A stretch of DNA of 64,000 nucleotides from Proteiniborus sp. DW1 (GCF_900095305.1 NZ_FMDO01000014.1:83888-147887), one strand, 5' to 3'. Positions 28,370-38,001 are shown, counted from the first letter of the stretch. Made by a program: numbers and translations. Notes: generated by a model not told the origin, from the sequence alone.

Positions 28370-29062
28370 ATGGCTGTGTACGGCATAGCTGATCTTCATT
28401 TAGATTCAACAGGAGATAAACCAATGGATATTTTTGGTAACAACTGGGTATCGCATCAAGATAAAATATTTAACAATTGGAGGAATATTGTATCGGAGGA
28501 TGACATAGTCCTAATTGCTGGGGATATCTCATGGGCACTAAGACTTTCAGAAGCATATGCAGATTTAATGAAAATAGAAAAACTCCCAGGTAATAAGGTT
28601 ATAACTAGAGGAAACCACGATTATTGGTGGTCTACAAAATCTAAGCTAGAAGGACTTGGGTTTAAGACTATACATTTTTTACACAATGATAGCTTTTTAT
28701 ATAATTCTATTGTTATCTGTGGTGCAAGAGGATGGGCATCAAAGGATAGCGATGAGTTTGATTCACAGGATGAGAAAATATTTTCACGAGAAATAAATAG
28801 GTTAGATTTATCTCTTTCTTCTATAAAAGATGATTCTTTTGAGAAAATAGTTATGCTTCATTATCCACCCTTTAACACAGAAAATAAGTCTCCAAATGAA
28901 TTTGTAGATATTATGAAAAAGTATAATGTAACTAAATGTGTATATGGGCATCTTCATGGGGAGGGGCATAAGCTTGTAGTGGAAGGCAATATAGAGGGAA
29001 TTGATTTTCATTGTATAGCTTGTGACTATATTAATTTTACACCAAAGGAGATAATTAGGTAG
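28370..29062 (+). CDS. Metallophosphoesterase
   Basis: A 230-residue cytosolic phosphoesterase. The ATG at 28370 is chosen because GGGGGTG precedes it; an in-frame ATG at 28304 would add an (NL)n tail encoded by the hexanucleotide repeat. Motifs are YGIADLHLD, AGDISWALR, RGNHDYWW, LHYPPF and YGHLHGEGH. This pattern (DISWA, GNHDYWW) marks a Firmicutes group of calcineurin-like phosphoesterases with no assigned substrate. It follows the YhaO/YhaN pair by 127 bp, possibly in the same transcript. Confidence 0.82.
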   Translation: MAVYGIADLHLDSTGDKPMDIFGNNWVSHQDKIFNNWRNIVSEDDIVLIAGDISWALRLSEAYADLMKIEKLPGNKVITRGNHDYWWSTKSKLEGLGFKTIHFLHNDSFLYNSIVICGARGWASKDSDEFDSQDEKIFSREINRLDLSLSSIKDDSFEKIVMLHYPPFNTENKSPNEFVDIMKKYNVTKCVYGHLHGEGHKLVVEGNIEGIDFHCIACDYINFTPKEIIR

Positions 29063-29253
29063 TGACTTTTGATTTTTAGTCTATATATAGAGGTGTAGCT
29101 AAAGAGTCCTATCTTACAATAGTAAGGTTAAAGATAAAATAGTTCTAACATATGTGGGGAAATGTGGTATTATAATATTAATATTATAATAAACTGTCAG
29201 TCAATTTTTAGGATAGCATTCATGAGCATAAAACAATAAAGGGGGAAACCAGT

Positions 29254-29517
29254 GTGTTTAGTGCAGAAATAGCATTAAAAAATGAAACAGGTCTTCATGC
29301 AAGACCAGCAAGTCAATTTGTTTTTACAGCATCAAAATTTAAGTCTCAAATCAAGGTTATTAAGGATGGAAAAGAATACAATGGCAAAAGTATAATGGGT
29401 GTACTTAGTATGGGAGCAAGTAAGGGAACTAATTTGACAATTCAAGCTGAAGGAGAAGATGAAAAAGAAGCTGTTGAAGCGTTAATAGCGCTGATAGACA
29501 ATGGCTTTGGAGAATAG
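29254..29517 (+). CDS. ptsH: Phosphocarrier protein HPr
   Basis: An 87-residue HPr. The catalytic His15 lies in TGLHARPASQF and the regulatory Ser46 in GKSIMGVLSMG. It accepts phosphate from Enzyme I, encoded 12 bp downstream, and passes it to sugar-specific EII proteins. The intact Ser46 suggests HPr kinase control of carbon metabolism, though no hprK or EII gene is in this window. The start is GTG 29254 with AAGGGGGAAA upstream. Confidence 0.95.
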   Translation: MFSAEIALKNETGLHARPASQFVFTASKFKSQIKVIKDGKEYNGKSIMGVLSMGASKGTNLTIQAEGEDEKEAVEALIALIDNGFGE

Positions 29518-29529
29518 GGGGGCTTAGTT

Positions 29530-31239
29530 GTGATTGGCATAGGTGTATCATCTGGAATAGGAATGGGTAAGACCATTATTAAAAAAGAACCGACAATCAA
29601 ACTAAAGAAGAACCACATTGATAATCCAGAAAGAGAAATTAGTATTCTAAATGATGCAAGAGAAAAAGGAAAAGAACAAATAGAAGCCTTGTATCAGCAT
29701 GCTTTCAATACTATAGGAAAGAAAGAGGCAGGTATATTTAGAGCTCATAAGATGATACTTGAAGATCCAGACTTCTTTGGACAGATAGAAAGTAAGATAA
29801 AAGAAGAAATGGTGAACGCAGAATGGGCTATTTCAGAGGTTGCTAACTTTTTTATTGAAATGTTTGAGGCTATGGAAGATGAGTATATGCGAGAAAGAGT
29901 AGCTGACATAAGGGACGTAACAGGAAGGCTAATTAAAATAGTACTTGGAATAGAGGATACAGATTTAAGCAACTTAACAGAACCAGTCATAATAGTGGCT
30001 GAGGATTTAACACCATCGGATACTGCTCAAATGGATAGAAAAAAAGTCATTGGATTTATAACTGAAGTAGGTGGAAAAACCTCACATTCGGCTATAATGG
30101 CTAGAACACTAGAAATACCTGCTGTAGTTGGTTTGGAAAATGCCACTGAACTAATATCAAATGGAGACTATGTAATATTAGATGGAGATACAGGTAATGT
30201 TATTATAAATCCTGAGAGAGAAGTTATTGAAGAATACTCAAGAAAACGAGAAGAATATATTGAATTTAAGAAAAAGCTAGAGGAAATGAGAGGACAAAAA
30301 AGTATCACTAAAGATTGCTTTGAAGTTGAGATAGCAGCAAATATCGGGACTCCAAAGGACGTAGAAGGAGTACTGTTAAACGATGGTGAAGGAGTAGGAC
30401 TATATAGAACTGAATTTTTGTATATGGATAGAGACAGACTACCTACTGAAGAGGAACAGTTTGAAGCATATAAGGAAGTAGCAGTAAAGCTTGAAGGTAG
30501 ACCTGTAGTTATCAGAACTCTTGATATAGGTGGAGACAAGGAGCTTTCTTATCTTCCATTTCCAAAGGAGATAAATCCATTCTTAGGCTATAGAGCCATA
30601 AGACTTTGTCTTGATCAGACAGACATTTTTAGGACACAGTTAAGAGCTTTGCTACGTGCAAGTGCTTACGGAAATATAAAAATCATGTTTCCTATGATTT
30701 CTGCAATAGAAGAATTGAGACAAGCTAAGGGCATATTAGAAGATGTAAAAAATGAATTAAGGTCAGAAGGCATAATGTTTAATGAAAACACAGAAGTAGG
30801 TATTATGATTGAGGTACCTGCAGCAGCAGTGATGTCTGACTTATTTGCAAAGGAAGTAGATTTCTTTAGTATAGGAACAAACGATTTAATTCAATATACA
30901 ACTGCAGTTGATAGATGCAATGGAAATATAGCTTATCTATATAACGAGTTTCATCCTGCAGTCTTAAGGCTCATTAAAAAAGTAATAGATAATGGTCATA
31001 AAGAAGGAATATGGGTAGGAATGTGTGGAGAAGTAGCGGGAAATCCACAGCTAATTCCAGTTCTCATTGGAATGGGATTAGACGAGTTTAGTATGAGTGC
31101 ATCCTCTATGCTAAGAGCTAGGTGGATTGTGAATAATCTTAGTAAAAGAGAGATGGAAGGCTTAGTTGATGAAATATTAAAACTTCCAACAGCTGAAGAA
31201 GTAAAAGACTTTATTGCTCAAAATGTGAATATAAACTAA
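29530..31239 (+). CDS. ptsI: PTS Enzyme I, phosphoenolpyruvate-protein phosphotransferase
   Basis: A 569-residue cytosolic enzyme that phosphorylates HPr from PEP. The phosphohistidine is H186 in VGGKTSHSAIMAR, preceded by the helical HPr-binding region. The PEP-binding barrel shows GVGLYRTEFLYM, RTLDIGGDKEL and the catalytic Cys499 in GMCGEVAG. The length is standard. It starts at GTG 29530 with AGGGGGG upstream, forms a two-gene operon with ptsH, and ends at a terminator. Confidence 0.95.
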   Translation: MIGIGVSSGIGMGKTIIKKEPTIKLKKNHIDNPEREISILNDAREKGKEQIEALYQHAFNTIGKKEAGIFRAHKMILEDPDFFGQIESKIKEEMVNAEWAISEVANFFIEMFEAMEDEYMRERVADIRDVTGRLIKIVLGIEDTDLSNLTEPVIIVAEDLTPSDTAQMDRKKVIGFITEVGGKTSHSAIMARTLEIPAVVGLENATELISNGDYVILDGDTGNVIINPEREVIEEYSRKREEYIEFKKKLEEMRGQKSITKDCFEVEIAANIGTPKDVEGVLLNDGEGVGLYRTEFLYMDRDRLPTEEEQFEAYKEVAVKLEGRPVVIRTLDIGGDKELSYLPFPKEINPFLGYRAIRLCLDQTDIFRTQLRALLRASAYGNIKIMFPMISAIEELRQAKGILEDVKNELRSEGIMFNENTEVGIMIEVPAAAVMSDLFAKEVDFFSIGTNDLIQYTTAVDRCNGNIAYLYNEFHPAVLRLIKKVIDNGHKEGIWVGMCGEVAGNPQLIPVLIGMGLDEFSMSASSMLRARWIVNNLSKREMEGLVDEILKLPTAEEVKDFIAQNVNIN

Positions 31240-31249
31240 CACTGAGTTT

Positions 31250-31284
31250 AGACAGGAAAAGAATGTTAGTATCTTTGCCTGTCT
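31250..31284 (+). terminator. Terminator after ptsI
   Basis: A 13-bp stem with one mismatch (AGACAGGAAAAGA with TCTTTGCCTGTCT) followed by TTTTTC. It overlaps the 3' end of the small leftward gene at 31266-31436. Confidence 0.8.
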
Positions 31285-31436
31285 TTTTCATTACTCTTAA
31301 TTAGTTTGGATTTTAATTCAGAATAGTTTACGTTATTTAGAAATCTAGTTAGTTCATCTATTTTCTTTTTACGTATTTTAATAACTACAAAAAACATATA
31401 AAATATAACTAGTATAGCCAATATTAGATGCAACAT
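31266..31436 (-). CDS. Small membrane protein, 56 aa
   Basis: Reads leftward from ATG 31436, with AAGGAGG 8 bases upstream, to a TAA at 31266-31268. Residues 2-21 are hydrophobic (LHLILAILVIFYMFFVVIKI), followed by a basic and then a mixed charged helix ending KSNEKDRQRY. That is a plausible single-pass membrane protein with a cytosolic tail. The strong ribosome site and clean start argue that it is translated. I do not recognise a family. Its 3' end runs through the ptsI terminator, so the two transcripts overlap. Confidence 0.65.
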   Translation of the reverse strand: MLHLILAILVIFYMFFVVIKIRKKKIDELTRFLNNVNYSELKSKLIKSNEKDRQRY

Positions 31437-31505
31437 TTATATACCTCCTTAGATTCTATAGTTGACAATCTTTAAAATAATAATACATATGGAAAGGGGA
31501 ACAAA

Positions 31506-32057
31506 ATGGTAAAAGAACTAGAAGTAAAGGTGCTAGGTATTGATAAAAAGGATATTGAAGGGAAACTAGAGAAGCTAGGCGCAAAGCTATTGAGTAAGGA
31601 ATATCAAGTCAATACATTATACGATTCAGGGGATAAGATTATCGAAAAGCTAGGAGATGGATATTTAAGAATAAGAGAAACTAAAGATTTAATAACAGGC
31701 AATGTGGAGATTTTTTTTACACTAAAAAAGAATGTATCAAGTGATATGGCAAGAGAAAATTTAGAAATCGAAACAATGGTTACAGATAAAAAAGCACTTA
31801 ATAGCATACTTGAACATCTAAATATTAAAGTAATACATGAAGGTACTAAGGAAAGAATCTCATATTTGTATGATGATATAAGATTTGATATAGACACCTG
31901 GGACAAAGCTACTTATCCATATCCATATTTAGAAATAGAAGTAACCAAAAAAGAAGATATAAAAAGAGCTGCTGAGCTTTTAGAATTAGAGGAAGAGAGT
32001 ATAACCACAAAATCACTTCGAGAGCTTAGAGAAGAGATAGGATTAGAGAAGATATAA
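31506..32057 (+). CDS. CYTH domain protein (class IV adenylate cyclase-like)
   Basis: A 183-residue protein of the CYTH (triphosphate tunnel) fold. The hallmark ExExK is present as ELEVKV at residues 4-9, and further acidic/basic strands follow: YLRIRETKD, VEIFFTLKK, LEIETMV, RFDIDTWD and YLEIEVTK. The family includes CyaB-type adenylate cyclases, thiamine triphosphatases and inorganic triphosphatases, so the reaction cannot be fixed. It lies 35 bp before the ThiF-like gene and is probably cotranscribed. Confidence 0.85.
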   Translation: MVKELEVKVLGIDKKDIEGKLEKLGAKLLSKEYQVNTLYDSGDKIIEKLGDGYLRIRETKDLITGNVEIFFTLKKNVSSDMARENLEIETMVTDKKALNSILEHLNIKVIHEGTKERISYLYDDIRFDIDTWDKATYPYPYLEIEVTKKEDIKRAAELLELEEESITTKSLRELREEIGLEKI

Positions 32058-32092
32058 AGTTTACTTCAAAAGAGTTGGGGGGAGGAGCAAAG

Positions 32093-32770
32093 GTGAAAAG
32101 ATACTCTAGAAACATGAATATGCTATCACCTGAAGAAAACGCTAGTCTTAGCAAATTCAAGGTTTGTATAATTGGCTGTGGTGGCTTAGGTGGATATATT
32201 ATTGAGATGCTTGCAAGGTTAGGGATTGGACACCTAACTGTAGTTGATGGAGATGTATTCGAAGAGTCAAACTTAAATAGACAACTTCTATCAGATATGG
32301 ACTCATTAGGAAAATCAAAGGCTCTAATAGCTAAGGACAGAATAAATAAAGTAAATCCATTAATTAACGTAAAGGCTGTAAGTGAAAGATTAACAGAAGA
32401 TAATGGTTTAGAAATATTAGCAGGTCATGATGTAATAGTAGATGCATTAGATAATATAGATACTAGATTGCTTATTCAAAAACAAGCTGAAGAACTTAGG
32501 ATTCCACTTGTACATGGGGCTATAGCTGGTTGGTATGGACAGGTATCAACTATATTCCCAGGAGATAGGACACTGGATTTGTTGTATTCAAACAGCGGAA
32601 GTAAGGGATTAGAAGAAGAACTTGGGAATCCCTCATTTACCCCTGCATTAGTAGCATCTATAGAGGTAAGTGAAGTGCTGAAAATTCTCATAAATAGAGG
32701 AGATTTACTGAGAAGAAAGTTACTTATAATCAATACCTTAAATCAGGATTATGAGGTAATTAATCTCTAA
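32093..32770 (+). CDS. ThiF/MoeB/HesA family adenylyltransferase
   Basis: A 225-residue E1-like enzyme. GTG 32093 is chosen because GGGGGGAGG lies 9 bases upstream. The nucleotide loop is IIGCGGLGGYIIEML, followed by DGDVFEESNLNRQLL with the ATP-contacting Asp and Arg. NPLINVKAVSE and DVIVDALDNIDTR are standard. It would adenylate the C-terminus of a small ubiquitin-like sulfur carrier (ThiS/MoaD type) or act like HesA. The CxxC zinc pairs of MoeB are absent and no carrier gene is near, so the pathway is open. Confidence 0.85.
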   Translation: MKRYSRNMNMLSPEENASLSKFKVCIIGCGGLGGYIIEMLARLGIGHLTVVDGDVFEESNLNRQLLSDMDSLGKSKALIAKDRINKVNPLINVKAVSERLTEDNGLEILAGHDVIVDALDNIDTRLLIQKQAEELRIPLVHGAIAGWYGQVSTIFPGDRTLDLLYSNSGSKGLEEELGNPSFTPALVASIEVSEVLKILINRGDLLRRKLLIINTLNQDYEVINL

Positions 32771-32853
32771 TACTAAATCAATCACCTTTATATTTTAAAG
32801 GCATAAAATAAATTAATGAATATTGCAACTTAAAGTATAAGGTGGTTATAAGT

Positions 32854-33441
32854 ATGGAAGACAATAGAAGTGAAGTCTTACAGGATTTAGCTATATTAGC
32901 CTTACCTATTTTGGTTTTTATCTTGATTGAAAAAAGTGGAGTTTTTGGAACAGAAGTAAATTATACAAGAAATTACCATAACAAAATCAGGATGCTTAAA
33001 GAAATAAGCCCATATTTTTTAGAGGAAGACCAAGTTGTTTTAGGTAAGGTACAGGACATCTTTGAAATACTTAATAGGTTTAACAGAATAATCAATAATG
33101 ACTATCAGGAAAATGTTAGAGCTTTAAATCAAGACTTGTCAATGATGGACAGAAAAGAAATGATAATATCTAAATTAGCAAATTACTTAGATGACAATAG
33201 AAGGAAGCTAGCAGAAAATGTTGTGGGAACTAAACAGAACATATTCAAGACAAAAGAAAATCTAGAGAGATATTCTCAAATAGTATCTACACAAAACACA
33301 GATAAGCTGACATCTATGCTAAAATTAGCAAAATCCATAGAACCCATAATGCCAGATAAAGGGAAAGCCCAGCTAAGGAAAATTGAAAAGATAATAGATA
33401 TTATAAAAGCCTCTGACAATGAATTTAAGCCTTATTATTAG
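32854..33441 (+). CDS. Unknown membrane-anchored helical protein
   Basis: A 195-residue protein starting at ATG 32854, with AAGGTGG 8 bases upstream. One hydrophobic helix (about residues 10-28, LAILALPILVFILIE) is followed by a mostly helical, charged domain with no cysteine and no recognisable motif. It lies between the ThiF-like and phosphoesterase genes on the same strand. I do not recognise a family. Confidence 0.6.
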   Translation: MEDNRSEVLQDLAILALPILVFILIEKSGVFGTEVNYTRNYHNKIRMLKEISPYFLEEDQVVLGKVQDIFEILNRFNRIINNDYQENVRALNQDLSMMDRKEMIISKLANYLDDNRRKLAENVVGTKQNIFKTKENLERYSQIVSTQNTDKLTSMLKLAKSIEPIMPDKGKAQLRKIEKIIDIIKASDNEFKPYY

Positions 33442-33608
33442 AGAGGCTTTTCTTACTGTTATTAATTTTTATCCTTGAAGGATTTTAAATAGGTATGTTG
33501 AATAAATAATAGATAAGGACTAAAGCTAATTAAGAGGAATCGAACTATTGAGCTATTACCCAATAAGATAGGATGATTTATTTGATGACCACAATAGGAG
33601 GGGGAACC

Positions 33609-34346
33609 TTGGACAGGATAGCGATTATATCAGACATTCATGGAAACACACCTGCATTAAAAGCAGTTTTAGATGATATAAGAAAAAAGGAAGTTAGTAA
33701 AATTATTTGTCTAGGAGATTTGGCTGGGAAAGGTCCTAATCCTGCTGAAGTAGTAGATATCATTAGAAGAGAGTGTAATGAAGTGCTTATGGGTAACTGG
33801 GATAAGATGATATCGGAAGAAAGTGATTATGCAATGGTTAAATGGGCTAGAGAAAAACTAGGGCAGGAAAGACTAGATTATATCAAGAAGTTACCCTTCT
33901 CGCTAGACTTTTATATAAGCGGTAGACTCATAAGATTGTTTCATGCTTCACCTCAGGGGATTTTTCATAGAGTACATAGACATAGCCCTTTAGAAAAGAT
34001 ACTTGGAATGTTTGATAATACAGAAAATACAGGAAAACTCTTTGGAGATCAGAGCCCAGATATAATTGGATATGGAGATATACATGGCGCATATATCAGT
34101 TATTTTGATGATAAGGTTATATTTAATGTTGGCAGTGTAGGTAATCCGCTAGATATGACATTAGCTTCCTATGTAATATTAGAAGGCGAATATAATGGCA
34201 GGGATAATAAAGGATTTCAGGTTAACTTTATAAGGGTACCCTATGATGTAGAGTTAGCTATAAGATTAGCAAAAGATTCTAATATGCCAGAAACAGATGC
34301 ATATATTAATGAACTGAGAACAGGAAGGTATAGGGGTAGAAAATAA
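33609..34346 (+). CDS. Metallophosphoesterase, YfcE/Ap4A-hydrolase-like
   Basis: A 245-residue protein. TTG 33609 is chosen because AGGAGGGGG lies 4-12 bases upstream and RIAIISDIHGN then falls at the usual N-terminal position; an in-frame ATG at 33573 has a weaker site. Motifs are SDIHGNTPAL, CLGDLAGKGPNP, GNWD, HASPQG and YGDIHGAYI, with FNVGSVGNPLD near the end. This is the YfcE/PrpE-like group of small phosphodiesterases; the substrate is not evident. Confidence 0.82.
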   Translation: MDRIAIISDIHGNTPALKAVLDDIRKKEVSKIICLGDLAGKGPNPAEVVDIIRRECNEVLMGNWDKMISEESDYAMVKWAREKLGQERLDYIKKLPFSLDFYISGRLIRLFHASPQGIFHRVHRHSPLEKILGMFDNTENTGKLFGDQSPDIIGYGDIHGAYISYFDDKVIFNVGSVGNPLDMTLASYVILEGEYNGRDNKGFQVNFIRVPYDVELAIRLAKDSNMPETDAYINELRTGRYRGRK

Positions 34347-34386
34347 TAGGTTTAGAATTAAAAATTAAATCCGGTAGGTGGTACTA

Positions 34387-34794
34387 ATGAGCAATTCAAT
34401 TATTAATTTCACACTTTTTAGCCCAATTAATAATTTTATGTTTTCATTTGCTCCAGTATTTATTATGATTATTTTTATTGTAGTTATCTTAATGTTTATA
34501 ATAAATGCTGTTAAGGGAGTCAAGCAATGGAGCTATAATAATGCTCAGCCACTTCTTATTGTAGATGTAGAGATAGTTTCTAAAAGAATAAATGTATCAC
34601 ATCATCATCATAACAATAACAATCATACGCATCATCATAGCTCTACTTCATATTATGTTACCTTTCAAGTTGAGAGCGGAGACAGAATGGAATTCCAGAT
34701 TCCAGGTAATGAATATGGGTTAATGACAGAAGGAGATAGGGGGAAGTTAAAATTTCAAGGTACTAGATATTTAGGATTTGAAAGGTTTAAATAG
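34387..34794 (+). CDS. DUF2500 family membrane protein with His-rich stretch
   Basis: A 135-residue protein. ATG 34387 follows GGTAGGTGG. One membrane helix (about 16-40, FAPVFIMIIFIVVILMFII) precedes a small beta domain matching DUF2500: WSYNNAQPLLIVDVEIVSKR, YYVTFQVESGDRMEFQIP and GDRGKLKFQGTRYLGF. Between them is a natural histidine/asparagine run (HHHHNNNNHTHHH) at about 72-84, which could bind metal. Many DUF2500 members have such a His-rich loop. The function is unknown. Confidence 0.82.
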   Translation: MSNSIINFTLFSPINNFMFSFAPVFIMIIFIVVILMFIINAVKGVKQWSYNNAQPLLIVDVEIVSKRINVSHHHHNNNNHTHHHSSTSYYVTFQVESGDRMEFQIPGNEYGLMTEGDRGKLKFQGTRYLGFERFK

Positions 34795-35191
34795 GTGACA
34801 TAATACAATTTTTATGAGAAACTTGGGAAAAGTTTATGTAGATGAGGAACTATTCTATAAAGATGGTAAGCTTTTTATTTTATATTGTAGAAAAGAGAAT
34901 CCAGATTTGAGAATGAAAAGTTACAATTAATTTTGTTACAAAAAATTAACAAAAATTAGATAGCCTTTACTATGGTTTATGATAACAGGAAGATTAGGGT
35001 AGAGCCAGTATTTCCACAATTCTAAGCCTTGTAAAGGTCTATTTTTTGTTAGAAAATTTATTCTTTTAAAGAAGGAAAAATTATTCGAGTATCGAAATAA
35101 ACATATTATGTACAATACTAAGTAATTTCGATATTATTCAGAAATTACAGAATTAACAAAAAACGTACAATAGATTTAAGGGGGTTAATAA
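34795..35191. other. Intergenic, 397 bp, no recognised gene
   Basis: AT-rich. A 38-codon open stretch from ATG 34814 has no ribosome site and no known family. AAGGGGG before tldD lies at the right edge. No riboswitch or strong hairpin was identified. Confidence 0.5.
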
Positions 35192-36583
35192 ATGTTAAGC
35201 AGAGCAATTATAGAAGATGTTTTAACTGCTGCACTTTCAACAGGTGGAGACTTTGCAGAAATCTTTGTAGAAGACAGATTTAACACAGGCCTTCTATTTG
35301 TAGGGGGTAAGGTCGAAGGAGGCATATCAGGAAGAGATTTTGGTGTAGGTATAAGAATATTCTATGGGTTGAATAGTATTTATGCTTATACTAATGACTC
35401 ATCTAAAGAGAATTTAGTTAAGGTTGCCAAGGAGGCAGCTACAGCTATAAAAGGCAACAGTATTCATCAGGTCTTAGATTTTACTAAGGCTGAGATAAAT
35501 AATATTCATCCTATTAAACTACTTCCAAGTAGTATTAATAAGTCACAAAAGGTTGAATTGATGAAGAGGGCTTACAATGCGGCTAAAAATTATGACGAGG
35601 TTATAAGCCAAGTCACAGTCAGATATCTAGACAATGAGCAAAATGTGCTTATTGCTAACTCTGAAGGGCTATATGCAGAGGATAAGAGAACACGTACTAG
35701 AACAGCTATTTTAGCAGTTGCATCTGCAAATGGAGAGATGCAGTCAGGCTTCTATGGTCCTGGAGCACATATGGGCTTTGAATTCTATGACAAGATTAAC
35801 ATAGAGGATTACGCTAAGGAAGCAGCTAGAATAGCAAAGACAATGGTATTTGCGGATTTATGTCCAAGTGGAAAAATGCCTGTTGTCATAGATAATGAGT
35901 TTGGTGGAGTTATTTTCCATGAAGCATGTGGACATGGATTGGAAGCTACTTCTGTAGCCAAGGGTACATCAGTATTTGCTGGAAAACTTGGTGAAAAGGT
36001 AGCATCAGAAGTAGTGACTGCTATAGATGATGGAACTATACCAAATGCTTGGGGCTCACAAAACATAGACGATGAAGGAACAAAGACTAAGAAAAATGTT
36101 CTAATAGAAAATGGAATATTAAAAGGTTATATGATTGATAAGCTTAATGGAAGAAAGATGGGAATGGAGTCTACAGGTTCTGGTAGAAGAGAATCCTACA
36201 AATATGCTCCAACATCAAGAATGACAAATACCTACATAGCAAATGGAAGTTCAACTAAAGAAGAAATAATTGCTAACACAGAGTATGGTTTATATGCAAG
36301 ATATATGGGTGGTGGTTCTGTAAACCCTGCAACTGGTGATTTTAACTTTGCAGTAAGCGAAGGATATATTATCAGAAATGGAAAGATAGCAGAACCAGTT
36401 AGAGGGGCAACACTTATAGGAACTGGGCTAGAAGTTCTTAAGCAAATAGATATGGTAGGCAACAATCTTGACTTTGGTCAAGGCATGTGTGGTTCAGCTA
36501 GTGGCTCTATACCTACAGATGTAGGGCAACCTACTATAAGGGTTAAATCAATAACAGTAGGTGGAAGAAAGGGTGGTCAATAA
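35192..36583 (+). CDS. tldD: TldD metalloprotease
   Basis: A 463-residue subunit of the TldD/TldE heterodimeric protease, which trims peptide precursors and degrades unfolded peptides. The zinc motif HEACGH (HExxxH) is at residues 243-248, followed by GLEATSVAKG. The C-terminal metal-ligand region includes GMCGSASGSIPTDVGQPTIR. It overlaps the pmbA start by one base (TAATG), so the subunits are made together. No peptide-antibiotic precursor gene was seen nearby. Confidence 0.93.
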   Translation: MLSRAIIEDVLTAALSTGGDFAEIFVEDRFNTGLLFVGGKVEGGISGRDFGVGIRIFYGLNSIYAYTNDSSKENLVKVAKEAATAIKGNSIHQVLDFTKAEINNIHPIKLLPSSINKSQKVELMKRAYNAAKNYDEVISQVTVRYLDNEQNVLIANSEGLYAEDKRTRTRTAILAVASANGEMQSGFYGPGAHMGFEFYDKINIEDYAKEAARIAKTMVFADLCPSGKMPVVIDNEFGGVIFHEACGHGLEATSVAKGTSVFAGKLGEKVASEVVTAIDDGTIPNAWGSQNIDDEGTKTKKNVLIENGILKGYMIDKLNGRKMGMESTGSGRRESYKYAPTSRMTNTYIANGSSTKEEIIANTEYGLYARYMGGGSVNPATGDFNFAVSEGYIIRNGKIAEPVRGATLIGTGLEVLKQIDMVGNNLDFGQGMCGSASGSIPTDVGQPTIRVKSITVGGRKGGQ

Positions 36584-37935
36584 TGTCAAATAGAGAATTA
36601 ATAGAAAAAATATTTAGTAGAGGAAAAGAATTAGGCTTAGGAGATATGGAAATATATATCCAAGGAAATAAGCAGTTTGATACAAGAATTTTTGAAGGAG
36701 AAATAGATAAATATAGTATATCCGATGAAACAGGTCTGTCTTTTAGAGGTATGTATAACGGGAAAATGGGATATTCATATACAGAAAAGGTAGATGAATC
36801 TTCAATAGATATGCTTATAAAAGAAGCTATAGAAAATGCAGTTACCATAGATAGTGAAGATAAAGAAGAAATATTTGCAGGCTCAAAAGAGTATAAGGAA
36901 GTAAGCACATATAATAGTGAACTTGAAAATGTAACTACAGAACAGAAAATAGAGTTTGCAAAAACTATGGAGAAGGCTGCTTTTGAGGCAGATAAGCGTG
37001 TAACATCTGTTAGCTACTGTCTATATGATGAAATAACGGGATATAGCTTGCTTGCAAATACTAAAGGATTAAACCTTGAAAATAAATATAATTTAGCTCA
37101 AGCTTATATTGCTGTTGTAGTAAAAGAGGGAGACGATGTAAAAACAGGTGCAAATTTTGTTATAAGCAATGATTTCTCAAAATTTAACCCAGAGGAGTTA
37201 GCATCAGTTGCAGTAAAAGAAGCATTATCCATGTTAGGAGCTGAAAGCATAGATTCAGGGAACTATCCTGTAATACTTAGAAACGATGTGGCTGCTAGTA
37301 TATTACAGGCATTTTCATCAGTTTTTATAGCTGAAAATGTGCAAAAGAATTTATCCTTGCTAAAAGGAAAGCTTAATGAGCAAATAGCAAATGAACTTAT
37401 AAGTATAGTAGACGATCCATTCTTAAAGGATGGAGTAGCATCAACCCCATTTGATGGTGAGGGGGTAGCTACCAAGTATAAAAAAGTTATAGATAAGGGA
37501 GTATTAAAAACTTATCTTCACAACTCTAAAACTGCTAGAAAAGACGGTGTTGAGTCTACAGGAAATGCTAGTAAAAGCTCATATAAGTCATCAGGTTCTA
37601 TTTCACCTACAAATATGTATATTGAAAATGGTAACACTAGCATTGAAGAAATGATTTATAATACAGAACATGGTATTATGATAATTGATGTTCAAGGACT
37701 TCATTCTGGTTTAAATACAGTATCTGGAGACTTTTCGCTTTCAGCATATGGCTATTTAATAGAAAAAGGCAAAATTGCTAGACCGGTAAATCAAATTACA
37801 ATAGCAGGTAATTTATATGAAGTACTAAAGAGTATTGAAGCAGTTGGGAATGATCTGAAATTTGGCTTCCCAAGCTCTGGATATATAGGTTCACCATCAC
37901 TTAAGGTTAGCAGTTTAGCAATTGCAGGTAAATAG
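36583..37935 (+). CDS. pmbA: TldE/PmbA, TldD partner
   Basis: A 450-residue homolog of TldD that lacks the HExxxH motif, as expected for the TldE/PmbA partner. It contains DGEGVATKYKKVIDKGVLKTYLHNSKTARK and TVSGDFSLSAYGYLIEKGKI, conserved in the family, and ends PSLKVSSLAIAGK. It is coupled to tldD and followed by a terminator. Confidence 0.92.
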   Translation: MSNRELIEKIFSRGKELGLGDMEIYIQGNKQFDTRIFEGEIDKYSISDETGLSFRGMYNGKMGYSYTEKVDESSIDMLIKEAIENAVTIDSEDKEEIFAGSKEYKEVSTYNSELENVTTEQKIEFAKTMEKAAFEADKRVTSVSYCLYDEITGYSLLANTKGLNLENKYNLAQAYIAVVVKEGDDVKTGANFVISNDFSKFNPEELASVAVKEALSMLGAESIDSGNYPVILRNDVAASILQAFSSVFIAENVQKNLSLLKGKLNEQIANELISIVDDPFLKDGVASTPFDGEGVATKYKKVIDKGVLKTYLHNSKTARKDGVESTGNASKSSYKSSGSISPTNMYIENGNTSIEEMIYNTEHGIMIIDVQGLHSGLNTVSGDFSLSAYGYLIEKGKIARPVNQITIAGNLYEVLKSIEAVGNDLKFGFPSSGYIGSPSLKVSSLAIAGK

Positions 37936-37951
37936 GTAATTGAGTAAAATA

Positions 37952-37995
37952 ACCAAAACAAAAGGGTAGTCTATTGATTACCCTTTTGTTTTGGT
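37952..37995. terminator. Bidirectional terminator, pmbA / DUF378
   Basis: A 19-bp stem with one wobble (37952-37970 with 37977-37995) between convergent genes, A-rich on the left and T-rich on the right. Confidence 0.85.
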
Positions 37996-38001
37996 CATTA
38001 A

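Noticed and set aside
34814..34930. 38-codon open stretch before tldD
   Set aside because: No ribosome site and no family; may be a relic but cannot be supported.
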